Shown: piece by piece, positions 1-8,300 of the stretch
How the letters are laid out: the number at the start of each line of letters is the position of its first letter
Position numbering within the stretch: position 1 is the first letter of the stretch
Source of the DNA: Geobacter sp. UBA5735
Lineage (GTDB): Bacteria > Desulfobacterota > Desulfuromonadia > Geobacterales > Geobacteraceae
Assembly (NCBI GenBank): GCA_002419385.1
Contig: DIFZ01000051.1
Span: 1 to 30,735 of the forward strand
Direction of reading: 5' to 3'
DNA: 30,735 nt
Notes under the pieces: generated by a model
The model's input: the letters and a program-made list of their open reading frames with translations, nothing else
Told to the model about the DNA's origin: nothing
Databases searched by the model: none
Made by a program: the position numbers and the translations under genes

Positions 1-187
1 AGTGAGCTTTTGCGGGGCCATCAACATTATCATACCATCTATCCTCAAACGTGGTGGAGAACCTGCCGCTTTTATATCACCCCTGATCAGATCGGGCAAA
101 TATATTTTTTCCTTTACTTTTCAGCAATCAAACAATTAGAATCACCCAACTTGCGCTCTCGCTACCCTATTTCGAAAAGGAGCACTT
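1..187. other. gene-free left edge
   Basis: No convincing gene is visible before the first start codon. The stretch is more AT-rich than the genes around it and probably holds the promoter of the YbjQ operon. The short open frame that crosses it has no recognisable composition or ribosome binding site. Confidence 0.5.
113..142 (+). promoter_or_regulatory. candidate sigma-70 promoter of the YbjQ/M48 operon
   Basis: TTTACT (113-118), an 18-base spacer and TAGAAT (137-142) precede the first gene by about 45 bases. The -35 matches the consensus at only four of six positions, so this is a weak call made by eye. Confidence 0.25.
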
Positions 188-502
188 ATGATTCTTACCA
201 ACGTCAACACTGTTCCCGGCAAAAAAATCGTTGAACATTTCGGCCTCGTCCAGGGCAGCACGGTACGCGCCAAGCATGTCGGCCGGGATACCATGGCCAG
301 CCTGAAAAATCTGGTGGGGGGCGAACTGAAGGGCTACACCGAACTGCTGCAGGATTCCCGGGAGGAGGCGACACGGCGGATGACGGAGCAGGCACGGCAG
401 TTGGGCGCCAATGCCGTGGTCAATGTCCGCTTTGCGACGTCGTCCGTTGCCCAGGGCGCCGCCGAGTTGTTCGCCTACGGCACCGCCGTCCGTGTCGAAT
501 AG
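188..502 (+). CDS. YbjQ/UPF0145 family protein
   Basis: A 104-residue protein that consists entirely of one YbjQ (UPF0145, often labelled putative heavy-metal-binding) domain. Family features are the opening segment ending NTVPGKKIVEHFG, the central run around KNLVGGELKGYTEL, the segment of regularly spaced charged residues RREEATRRM-like, and the closing GANAVVNVRF followed by AYGTAV. There is no signal peptide or membrane segment, so it should be cytosolic. The start is supported by AAGGAG seven bases upstream of the ATG. The next gene begins 12 bases after its stop and encodes a membrane-anchored version of the same domain, followed by an M48 peptidase, so the three are likely cotranscribed. 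The biochemical function of the family is not settled; members are thought to form ring-like oligomers. The family call is firm, the role unknown. Confidence 0.9.
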   Translation: MILTNVNTVPGKKIVEHFGLVQGSTVRAKHVGRDTMASLKNLVGGELKGYTELLQDSREEATRRMTEQARQLGANAVVNVRFATSSVAQGAAELFAYGTAVRVE

Positions 503-514
503 GCGGGGCGAGCC

Positions 515-991
515 ATGGAAACTATCCTGAATAACCTGAATCTGATCGTATTTGTCGGGCTTGTGGCACTGGGTTACGTGGCGGGGTCCTCTGCGGAGCG
601 CAGGCACTATTCGTCCATCATCCGGCGGGAGCGGGAGCAGTTGAAGTTCCAGGTGATGAATGCCGAAGCGTACTTTTCCGAGGGGCGGGTGGGCAGGGCT
701 TTTCTCGTTTCCGGCAGCGCGGTAATCTCCATAGACTATTTCAAGCGGTTGCTCGGCATCCTGCGCAGTATCGTCGGCGGCAGGGTCAAGGCATACGAAT
801 CGCTGGTGGACCGGGCACGGCGCGAGGCAATCCTGCGCATGAAGGAGCAGGCTATGGGCAAAGGAGCCCACATGGTCGTCAACCTCCGCCTGGAAACGGC
901 GACCATAGGCAATGCCGCAAACCAGAAAGGCAGGCTGGGAAGCGTGGAGGTGATTGCCTATGGTACGGCAATTACATTGAACCTTTCATGA
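515..991 (+). CDS. membrane-anchored YbjQ-like protein
   Basis: A 158-residue protein with one N-terminal hydrophobic segment (about residues 8-26, LNLIVFVGLVALGYVAG) followed by a YbjQ-like domain from about residue 45 to the end. The domain repeats the pattern of the preceding gene: GGRVKAYESL, a charged helix ending ILRMKEQA, GAHMVVNLRLET, and a closing IAYGTAI. It therefore looks like a tandem duplicate that gained a membrane anchor, with the domain probably on the cytoplasmic face. The stop codon overlaps the start of the M48 peptidase gene in an ATGA arrangement, which suggests translational coupling and a joint function with the peptidase. The domain assignment is by pattern; the role is inferred only from context. 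Confidence 0.8.
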   Translation: METILNNLNLIVFVGLVALGYVAGSSAERRHYSSIIRREREQLKFQVMNAEAYFSEGRVGRAFLVSGSAVISIDYFKRLLGILRSIVGGRVKAYESLVDRARREAILRMKEQAMGKGAHMVVNLRLETATIGNAANQKGRLGSVEVIAYGTAITLNLS

Positions 992-1797
992 AATACACCC
1001 CCAAGGAACTTTCCGAAAACGTCAACGTTTCCGGCGGCCATCCCCTAGTCGAGCTGGCCTGGCTTGCCGGTGGGCTTGCCGCCATTATTGCCGTCATCTG
1101 GCTCGGTCTGTTCCTCGTTGCTGAGCTGGTCATCCCCCGGGTGCCCATTGATGTCGAAATCTGGGCCGGCAATCGCCTTCTCAGCCAACAGGCCCACCGG
1201 GACAATCCCTCCGTCACCCGCGTCTTGCGGCATCTGCTGGCTGTTCTCCCTGGTGATTCTCCCCTGCGACGCTACAACTTTTCCGTTACCGTTGCCGAAA
1301 ATGACACGGTTAACGCACTGGCACTGCCGGGCGGCCGGATCGTTGTTTTTTTAGGGCTCCTGAAGCAGGTGCGGTCAGAAAATGAAATGGCCATGGTCCT
1401 CGGCCACGAACTGGGCCACTTCGCCCACCGCGACCACTTGCGCGGCCTGGGCCGGGGACTCGGCGTCGCCCTGGCAGTGGCCATGATCTTCGGCAGGGAC
1501 AGTGCCGCCGCCAGCTGTGCCACCAATCTGGTCCACGGCCTGGAGATGCGCTACTCCCAACGGCAGGAGAGAAACGCCGATGTCTTCGGTCTCGATCTGC
1601 TGGTGGCCGGCTACGGTCATGCGGGCGGCGCCACCGGCATTTTCTCCCGCCTTGCCGGGGAATCGGGCGGCAAAGCGGCCTATGTCCTTGCCTCCCACCC
1701 CCATCCCGAAGACAGAATCAGCGCCCTGAAGAAGATGATTGCCGAAAAGGGGTACCGGATTGGCGCTGGACAATGCAGCCCCGGTAAAGTAAACTAA
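988..1797 (+). CDS. M48 family zinc metallopeptidase, membrane-anchored
   Basis: A 269-residue peptidase of the M48 (Ste24/HtpX/Oma1-like) family. One membrane helix lies at about residues 28-48. The zinc site is visible as H140-E141-x-x-H144 in GHELGHFAHRD, with the third ligand E194 and the family Asp D198 in RQERNADVFG. The conserved GGRIVVFLGLL strand precedes the active helix and SHPHPEDRI follows near the C-terminus. The layout of one N-terminal helix and a compact catalytic domain resembles the Oma1/YcaL/LoiP group more than multi-pass HtpX. Such enzymes usually take part in quality control of membrane or exported proteins. It overlaps the preceding YbjQ-like gene by ATGA. Which side of the membrane the active site faces cannot be settled from sequence alone. 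Confidence 0.88.
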   Translation: MKYTPKELSENVNVSGGHPLVELAWLAGGLAAIIAVIWLGLFLVAELVIPRVPIDVEIWAGNRLLSQQAHRDNPSVTRVLRHLLAVLPGDSPLRRYNFSVTVAENDTVNALALPGGRIVVFLGLLKQVRSENEMAMVLGHELGHFAHRDHLRGLGRGLGVALAVAMIFGRDSAAASCATNLVHGLEMRYSQRQERNADVFGLDLLVAGYGHAGGATGIFSRLAGESGGKAAYVLASHPHPEDRISALKKMIAEKGYRIGAGQCSPGKVN

Positions 1798-1809
1798 CTT
1801 AAACTAATT
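1790..1809. repeat. 10-bp direct repeat before the toxin-antitoxin genes
   Basis: TAAACTAACT (1790-1799) is followed directly by TAAACTAATT (1800-1809). The repeat begins within the last codons of the M48 gene and ends 16 bases before the antitoxin start. One helical turn of spacing next to an antitoxin gene would suit an autoregulatory operator, but this is inference. Confidence 0.4.
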
Positions 1810-1825
1810 TGGTGGGGGTGTTCGA

Positions 1826-2065
1826 ATGGTAGTCGTCAATACACATGAAGCGAAAACCAATCTTTCGCGGCTGCTGGACGAGGTTCTTGAGGGGCAAGAC
1901 ATTGTCATAGCCCGAGGCAATAAGCCGTTGGCGCGACTTGTCCCTTACACGGGCGGCAAATGCGCTCGAAAGCCGGGAGTTCTCAAGGGGAGAATAAAAG
2001 TGTCGGAGGACTTTGATACGCCTCTTTCAGATGAAATAGTGGCTTCATTCGAGGCGGGAGCATGA
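1826..2065 (+). CDS. type II antitoxin, Phd/YefM family
   Basis: A 79-residue protein with the Phd/YefM fold signature at its N-terminus: NTHEAKTNLSRLLDEV, then GQDIVIARGNKPLARLVPY. In this family the N-terminal half dimerises and binds the operator, and the C-terminal tail (here about residues 50-79, acidic and less ordered) wraps the toxin. The GGTGGGGGTG stretch just upstream is a plausible ribosome binding region. The stop overlaps the start of the PIN-domain gene by ATGA, the standard arrangement of such modules. The module lies only 28 bases downstream of the M48 gene, so some readthrough is possible. Confidence 0.9.
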   Translation: MVVVNTHEAKTNLSRLLDEVLEGQDIVIARGNKPLARLVPYTGGKCARKPGVLKGRIKVSEDFDTPLSDEIVASFEAGA

Positions 2066-2439
2066 GGGTCCTGCTGGATACTCATATCTATCTCTGGTGG
2101 CTCGAAGACTCCCCGCTTCTTTCACCGGCTGCCAGGAAAATCATCGAGTCGGCGTCGATAGTCCACGTCAGCGCTGCATCCCTCTGGGAAGCCATCATCA
2201 AAATAGGCCTTGGCAAACTGGAGGCTGACCCTGCCGATCTCGTGGCCGGCATTCGGGAAAGCGGTTTCGAGCCTTTGCCCATAACTCCGGAACATACGCT
2301 TGCGCTTACAGGGCTTGCTGACCACCATAAAGACCCTTTTGACCGGATTCTCATTGCCCAGGCTCTCGCGGAACCGCTTCGCCTCCTTACCGTTGACGCG
2401 CTCCTCTCCCGCTATTCTGAACTCGTAATCACGGCGTGA
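2062..2439 (+). CDS. PIN-domain toxin (VapC-like ribonuclease)
   Basis: A 125-residue PIN-domain protein, the toxin partner of the upstream Phd-type antitoxin. The expected acidic active-site set is present: D6 (LLDTHIYLWW), E43 (ASLWEA), D94 (DPFDRILIAQA) and D112 (LLTVDALL), which would bind Mg2+ for RNA cleavage. Length and motif order match the group of PIN toxins that pair with Phd antitoxins rather than AbrB-type VapB. All catalytic residues are intact, so the module looks functional. Its last 28 bases overlap the end of rlmD on the opposite strand. The RNA target cannot be predicted. Confidence 0.9.
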   Translation: MRVLLDTHIYLWWLEDSPLLSPAARKIIESASIVHVSAASLWEAIIKIGLGKLEADPADLVAGIRESGFEPLPITPEHTLALTGLADHHKDPFDRILIAQALAEPLRLLTVDALLSRYSELVITA

Positions 2440-3881
2440 ACCCCTTCTGATGTTCTTTCCGCCAGCGCCACATTTTCGACATGGGTCGTCTGGGGGAACA
2501 TGTCCACCGGCTGGACCGCGCGGGTGGCATAGCCGAGTCCCGCCAGGATGTTCAGATCGCGGGCCAGGGTCTGGGGCGAGCAGGATACGTAGATGATCCG
2601 CTGTGGATTCAGGCCCGCGGCGCTTTTCAGCACGTCCTCGTCGCAGCCCTTGCGCGGCGGGTTCAGAACCACCAGGTCCACCTCTCCACCATCTTCTTGC
2701 AGTTCCGCGAGCAGTTCCGCCGCATCGCCCGCTTCGAAACGGCAGTTGCGGAGCCCGTTCAGGCGGGCGTTCTTTTCCGCATCTGCCACGGCGGCGTCCA
2801 CCGATTCGAAACCGATGACATCTCGTGCACCGTAGGCGAGGTAAAGGGAGATCCCACCGACGCCGCAGTAGACGTCGACGACCCTTTCGTTGCCGGCCAG
2901 TTCCGCCCATTCCCTGACCTGCCCGTAGATGGTCCGTGCGCCGTCGTTGTTCACCTGGAAGAACGACCGTGGCGAGATGGAGAAACGGACGTCACCGACG
3001 GCTTCGGTGAGGGTCTGCTGTTTCGTGACGAAGTAGTCGCGGTCTCCCATGATGACGTTGCCGGCCGAGCTGTTGACGTTCTGGCAGACTACGGTTACTT
3101 CCGGTACTTTTGCCTGGAGGTGCTTTGCCAGGTGGTGGATCTCGTTGTAACTCCGCTCGCTGGTTACGAAGACCACCATGGCGCGGTTTTCCAGCTCCGA
3201 AATGCGGACTGCCAGGTAGCGGAGCAGGCCGTTGCGGGTTTTCGGATTGTATATCGGCACTTTTCCCTTGATGATCCCTTCGCGGACAGCAAGGGCTATG
3301 CGGTTGACCAGGGGATGGTGGAGCGGGCAGTCGCCGATATCCATGACCTGGTGGCTGTTGCGGCGGTAGATGCCGATGACGGGGGAGGCGAACCTGCCCG
3401 AGATCACCAGTTTGGCCGTGGTGCGGTAACCGAAGGGCTTGGCCGACGGGGCCGGAGGTCTGACTTCTGCTGCCCGAAGTGACGGGAAACGTCTCATGGC
3501 GCCTTCGACCAGGTTCTTTTTCCAGTCCAGCTGGGCCCGGTACTTCATCTGGATGAGGGGACATCCTTCGCAGGCGTTTCCCAGGCTGCAGGGGATCTGC
3601 GCCAGGCGGTCCGGCGAGTGCCGCAGGATCTTCAATGTCTCGGCAAAGGTGTCCCGCTGGCCGGAGAAGGTGACTTTCGCCCGTACCGTTTCGCCCGGCA
3701 GTACGCCGGCCACCCGGATCCTGGTTGTTTCATGCAGCGCCAGGCCGAAACCTTCTTCATCGAGGGTGGTTATGGTCAGGTCGAGAACCTGGCCGACCTT
3801 CGGTTTCAGTCTCGACTGCGGTGCGTTTGCGGCTTTTTTCCGTTCGATGTCATTGCGTTTGGCAGTCTTTTTTACTTTCAT
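2412..3881 (-). CDS. rlmD: 23S rRNA (uracil-C5)-methyltransferase, RlmD/TrmA family
   Basis: A SAM-dependent RNA m5U methyltransferase of about 489 residues. It has an N-terminal TRAM-like beta domain (KVGQVLDLTITTLDEEGFG...), an iron-sulfur cysteine cluster (IPCSLGNACEGCPLIQM), the SAM-binding region VVDVYCGVGGISLYLA, the catalytic NPPRKGCDEDV motif, and the closing IYVSCSPQTLARDL. The lysine-rich N-terminus and the four-cysteine cluster fit RlmD (U1939 of 23S rRNA) or the related RlmCD type; the exact target base is inferred. I chose the ATG at 3881, which has AGGA five bases upstream, over an ATG at 3917 that would overlap the upstream stop. It follows the radical SAM gene by about 32 bases and may share its transcript. 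Its 3' end overlaps the PIN toxin gene by 28 bases, tail to tail. Confidence 0.9.
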   Translation of the reverse strand: MKVKKTAKRNDIERKKAANAPQSRLKPKVGQVLDLTITTLDEEGFGLALHETTRIRVAGVLPGETVRAKVTFSGQRDTFAETLKILRHSPDRLAQIPCSLGNACEGCPLIQMKYRAQLDWKKNLVEGAMRRFPSLRAAEVRPPAPSAKPFGYRTTAKLVISGRFASPVIGIYRRNSHQVMDIGDCPLHHPLVNRIALAVREGIIKGKVPIYNPKTRNGLLRYLAVRISELENRAMVVFVTSERSYNEIHHLAKHLQAKVPEVTVVCQNVNSSAGNVIMGDRDYFVTKQQTLTEAVGDVRFSISPRSFFQVNNDGARTIYGQVREWAELAGNERVVDVYCGVGGISLYLAYGARDVIGFESVDAAVADAEKNARLNGLRNCRFEAGDAAELLAELQEDGGEVDLVVLNPPRKGCDEDVLKSAAGLNPQRIIYVSCSPQTLARDLNILAGLGYATRAVQPVDMFPQTTHVENVALAERTSEGVHAVITSSE

Positions 3882-3913
3882 GTGTCCTACTAGAAAGGAA
3901 AAGGAGGTTTTTG

Positions 3914-5320
3914 TCAAATCTTCTTTGACGGGGGGTTGTTTCTGTCAGGAGAAACGGGGCAATTGGGGTCTGCGGACAGGATGTCGCCGCTTTCCAGGTA
4001 AGCTGCTGCTCGGCATCCCCCCTTGCAGACATGGGGCGCGTGCATGCACGATTTGCATGGGTTTGCCAGCTGCTGTTTGGTGAGACCACGGAGCATGCGC
4101 AGTGCGGGGGCTTTGTTCCACAGGGTTTTGAAAGGGGTTCGGAGGAAATTGCCCAAAGGGAACTGGTGCAGGAACGGGCATGGGTAGGCTGTCCCGTCAG
4201 CACCGATGCTCAGGGTGTCATAGCCTGCACGGCATCCCATGCTTGCCTGGGCGCAGACCTGTTCGTGATTTTTCCCGAACGTTTCCGGGAAGGTGGTTTC
4301 AGTTGAGACCAGGAGCCTTCCTTCGAGTTCCTTCTTCCGGCGGGCCAGGGTTGCGAAAAGCTGATGATGCATGGTGCGGTCAAGTTTCAAACGCGTCGCA
4401 TGGCGGCTGCCGCGCCCTGCCGGGAGGAAAGGAATGGCCTTGTAGCCACGGCAGCCCAATTCTACAGCCAGATCGATGAGCTTATCGACGATGCTGACGT
4501 TTTTCGCTGTCACGGTGGTGCTGATGCTTGTTGCGATGCCTTCATCGTGCAGGCGACGTATGGTGGCGCAGGCAGCTTCGAAAGCCCCGTTCCGCCCTCT
4601 GAAGCGGTCATGTGCCTGGCCGATACCGTCAATGCTGATCTGGATGTGAACTATGGGCAATTCCCGCATCCCGGTCAGAACCGGGGAGGGAATTGCCTGC
4701 CCGTTGCTTGCAATGTCCATTCCCAGGTTTCGATCGGCCGCATGTCGCAGCAGGGTCAGGATATCGGGTCGCAGGAAAGGCTCTCCTCCGGAAAACGAGA
4801 TTGAAAAGACCTTCGCCTCTGCCAGGGTGTCGATGATCGACAGGGCCTGCAGCGTATCCAGCTCGTTTCCGGGTGTGGCGCCTGAATCCGTAAGGCAATG
4901 GGGGCAGGAAAGATTGCAGGCATAGGTGATGTCCCAGATCACATTTCTGGGCGCAGAGAGGCTGGGGGCTGCGTCGGGGAACACCGGGGTGTCCGGCAGG
5001 TGAGCGCGTCCCCGGTGTTCACCTGGTGCAAACCCCAGCCCGTACAGGCGCGACAGCTTCATCATGGTGCCATCGATTTTCCTCCTGCCCTGGGCCGGGG
5101 AAAGGGCGAAGCGCCTGCGGACGGCATCTTCTATCTGCCCGCAGGTCGTGTCGCCGTTGCAGAGGCGCGCAATGAAATACTCCACGGGGTCCAGTTCTCC
5201 CTCCAGGCCGAGGTACGGGTTGAAAACGAGCGCTCCGAATCGTTCAGGCCTCAGGACGATGAATGAGAAGAGAGAGGGGACGGTCGTATCCGGGCTGCCG
5301 CCTGGCCGATGCTCAGTCAC
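3914..5320 (-). CDS. radical SAM/SPASM protein with N-terminal PqqD-like domain
   Basis: A 468-residue enzyme. Residues about 15-100 resemble a PqqD-type peptide-recognition (RRE) domain (YLGLEGELDPVEYFIARL). The radical SAM core has C135-x3-C139-x2-C142 (ACNLSCPHC) for the cluster that cleaves SAM, and SGGEP at 177-181. The C-terminal SPASM region carries C356, C363, C381, C422, C425, C432, C436 and C454, close to the usual pattern for two auxiliary 4Fe-4S clusters. This architecture is that of peptide-modifying enzymes such as PqqE, AlbA-type sactisynthases and SCIFF/ranthipeptide maturases. The start is GTG, with AGGAAGG upstream inside the peptidase gene, and it overlaps the end of that gene, so the two are translationally coupled. 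The likely substrate is the cysteine-rich tail of the adjacent C25 peptidase; this is inference. Confidence 0.93.
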   Translation of the reverse strand: MTEHRPGGSPDTTVPSLFSFIVLRPERFGALVFNPYLGLEGELDPVEYFIARLCNGDTTCGQIEDAVRRRFALSPAQGRRKIDGTMMKLSRLYGLGFAPGEHRGRAHLPDTPVFPDAAPSLSAPRNVIWDITYACNLSCPHCLTDSGATPGNELDTLQALSIIDTLAEAKVFSISFSGGEPFLRPDILTLLRHAADRNLGMDIASNGQAIPSPVLTGMRELPIVHIQISIDGIGQAHDRFRGRNGAFEAACATIRRLHDEGIATSISTTVTAKNVSIVDKLIDLAVELGCRGYKAIPFLPAGRGSRHATRLKLDRTMHHQLFATLARRKKELEGRLLVSTETTFPETFGKNHEQVCAQASMGCRAGYDTLSIGADGTAYPCPFLHQFPLGNFLRTPFKTLWNKAPALRMLRGLTKQQLANPCKSCMHAPHVCKGGCRAAAYLESGDILSADPNCPVSPDRNNPPSKKI

Positions 5321-8300
5321 CGCTGCGATCCTTCCTGATCCGCTCGAGCATGAGTCGGATGGGTTTGCGGATAGGGAGCGGGAGCAGTTCGATCTGCTCC
5401 ATTACGTCCGGATCTTCTGCCATGCGCGCAAACCGGCCAGGGTCCCGAACCCCCCCAGATTTCACAGATCCTGTCCAGGGGCTCCAGGAGGTCGTCGATT
5501 CCGGGCTCGCCTGGATCTATGGCAGGACAGCCGGAGGAAACACTGGGGCATACGTTCAGGGAGACACAATAGGCGGCTAGTTCACGTTTGCAGTTGAAGC
5601 TCAGTCTGCTGGTACAGGTCAGGAGATTGTGATCACAGATGATGTTTGACGTGCATACCACGTGATCGCATTTTTTCACCCTGACGGTTCCCAGATAGGG
5701 AATCAGGTTCTTCCCCGACACAGTGAGGTGCATCGTTCCTTCGACTGAAGGTGTGATCATGGGCGAGGCTTTCCCGGAAGCAGTGGTCCTGCATGTGGTA
5801 AAGAGGCTGCCTTCCATGGTGAGGCAGACGAGTGCATCGGGTACCGGCCTGCCGCCGCTGGTAACCGATACGGAATAGGACTGGTGGCCGGTGCAGATGG
5901 TCGAAGCACACGACACGTCAAGGTGGAGCGGGCGGTCGCTCCAGACCCGTAAGGCGGGATCGCCGAAAAGGTTGTAGTCATAGATCTGTCCGACCCAGGA
6001 GACGGGCAAGAGGGTTTTCGTGGCATCGGCCATCTCGCCCAACCGCTCCGCGGAGGGCATGGCTTGCCAGAACGTGCAGGCCAGGGGACCGTCCCCGGTA
6101 GATCCCATGCGACTGTGCCCCATGTAGGCGACCATGCCGCCGAGGGGATTGAGCACCGCACATTCCCCGATGGACTGGCCGGAGTCCAGGTCGAAGCGGG
6201 CGGTGTGGCACGCGTAGGAGAAACATATGCCGGGGTTGTTGAGCATGTTTTTCAGTATGCCGGAATCATTAATGAAGCAGAGGTAATCGGTATTCCCGTG
6301 GCTGATAAGGGAAATGGCATTGTTGCCGCCTTCTATGGCGTCCACAATGGCATCGCGCGTGCCTTCCGCAAGATCAGGGCCCTGGGCCTGGACACGCAGA
6401 TAGTCCTGGTAGCGTCGGGTGAAGAGCCAGCGGGAGGGGGCAGCCTGTGCCTGGCCTGTGGATGCCGCACTGTCCAGAAAATTCTGCCTGATCTGTTCGC
6501 TGACGACGGCGCTCCGGTCGAGGGGGTGGACGGGATCGTCGACTGCGCCCAGGTTTTCGGAGCCGAGCAGAATCGAAACGCCGAAATCAGCCGGCAACTC
6601 GAACCCTTCCGGGTCCTGGAAGCGCTCGTAGCGCGTTATCTTCGCGACGAGCGCAGCAACTTCGGCAGGCTCCCTGACCGGGAGTCTGCCGACGAAGATG
6701 TCGGGAAACTGGTTGACACGGTCTGTCGCCCGTGAATAACGTTCGCCGTATATGCCGTTGCAGTCGGCATCCCAATCGTGGTGTCCGGCCGGGACATACT
6801 GGTCTGCAGCGATGTCGGCGTAGTACAGGTCGGTGGGCATGTAGTTGCCGTCAGTGAGGAACAGGAACGGCTGGCCATGAAACATGACGGGCCCGCACAA
6901 CTCGATGAAGGTCGTGCGGGTCGGGGAAGGGGTTGCCGGGACATCTGCCAGGTCGGCGATGAAACGCCAGCCGAGTCTGGCGGCCGAGCATGTTTCGTCG
7001 AAGGGGACCAGGGTTCCCTCGGCGTCTCCAGCTATGATCAACAGATAGGATTTGCCTTGTTTGATATTTTGTTCGACGGGCAGGTTGGGGTCCGGCGGGG
7101 CCACCTGGTTCAGGAGATTCTGTGTAAGGTAGAGCCGTGTGCTCGTGTCATCGATACGATATGCCGCTCCATGATAGGCGCCGCGGGCCGGCCCGTGGAC
7201 CCCGACTTCCGCGAGGGCGAACTGCGGGCCGCTGGTGACGAGGATGCGCAGCGCCGTTGCGGAGGTGCATTCGAACCTGATTTCTTCCGTTCCCCCTGTC
7301 CCGGAGGTTGTCGAGTACTTTTCGGTCCACGTGACGCCGTCGGTCGAAACGAGGATGGCATAGGACGTGGCGAAGGTGGCGCCCCAGCCCAGTTTCACGC
7401 AGTTTACGGGTGCATGGGCGTGAAGGGAAAGCTGGATCCACGGCGTCGCATCGGAGGTGCCGCACTGCCAGAACGATGACTCGTTGCCGTCAAGGACAGC
7501 AGCCGGGAGGCTGCCCGGCAGTGTTGTCGAAGCAGTGGCGGAGGTCGCATGCTGAACGGACAGGTCCGGGGTTGCGATGTCCCGGTAGCGGACCACGTTC
7601 TGGCCGTAGTCGAGGGCGCCAGCCACCGCAGGCATGTCTCCATCGAAGCCGAGGCCGGTGACTGCCGCATGGCGGGTTGGAATGACGCTGGTATCGCCGC
7701 CGAGAAGGACGAAGTCCGTGGACCAGTTGACGCGTGCCCATTTGATGAAGTTCCTGATTGCCTCTGCATCGTCCCGTGTCCCGCCGTCATGATAGCCTGA
7801 CGTCAGCCGGAAGCAGGCATTGCCCGTGTCCGCCACGCTGCCGGCACTGATCTCTTCGACGGTCACCACTCTGGCATTGAGGCCGAGCCTGGTTCGCCAG
7901 GTGGCCAGGTGGCGGAAGGGTTCCGCGAGGGCATCCGAGGTGACAATGACGTAATCGACGGCGGGATAGGTCGTGTAATCCAAAACCTCTATCCCATCCT
8001 TGAAAAATCGGTGGACATCAACATCTTCCGGGTTGAGGACCATGCCCCTGATGCGCTCGGCCAGTTTGCGTTCGCTTGCCAGCTCGGTGAATGAGCGCGG
8101 TTTGTCGGGTTTCCCGTCTGTCCGGCGGTAGACGAGGATGATGTCAAGCCGCTCTGCCAGTTCGAGACTGAACATGCCCGGCCGGTAACGGAAGGGGCAG
8201 AGATTCACTTCGGCCAGCGCGAAACCGCCGCTGCGACGGATCCCGGCGAATCGGGCCATGGCGGCAGGCCAGGCAGCGCTGGAAGCGTAGAGCGATGTGT

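Noticed and set aside
167..871. Long minus-strand open frame over the two YbjQ genes
   Set aside because: It is antisense to two genes with clear family patterns, has no ribosome binding site, and its composition is that of an off-frame reading of GC-rich DNA.
2481..3482. Plus-strand open frame of 333 residues opposite rlmD
   Set aside because: The minus strand carries all RlmD motifs; the plus-strand product has no recognisable domain.
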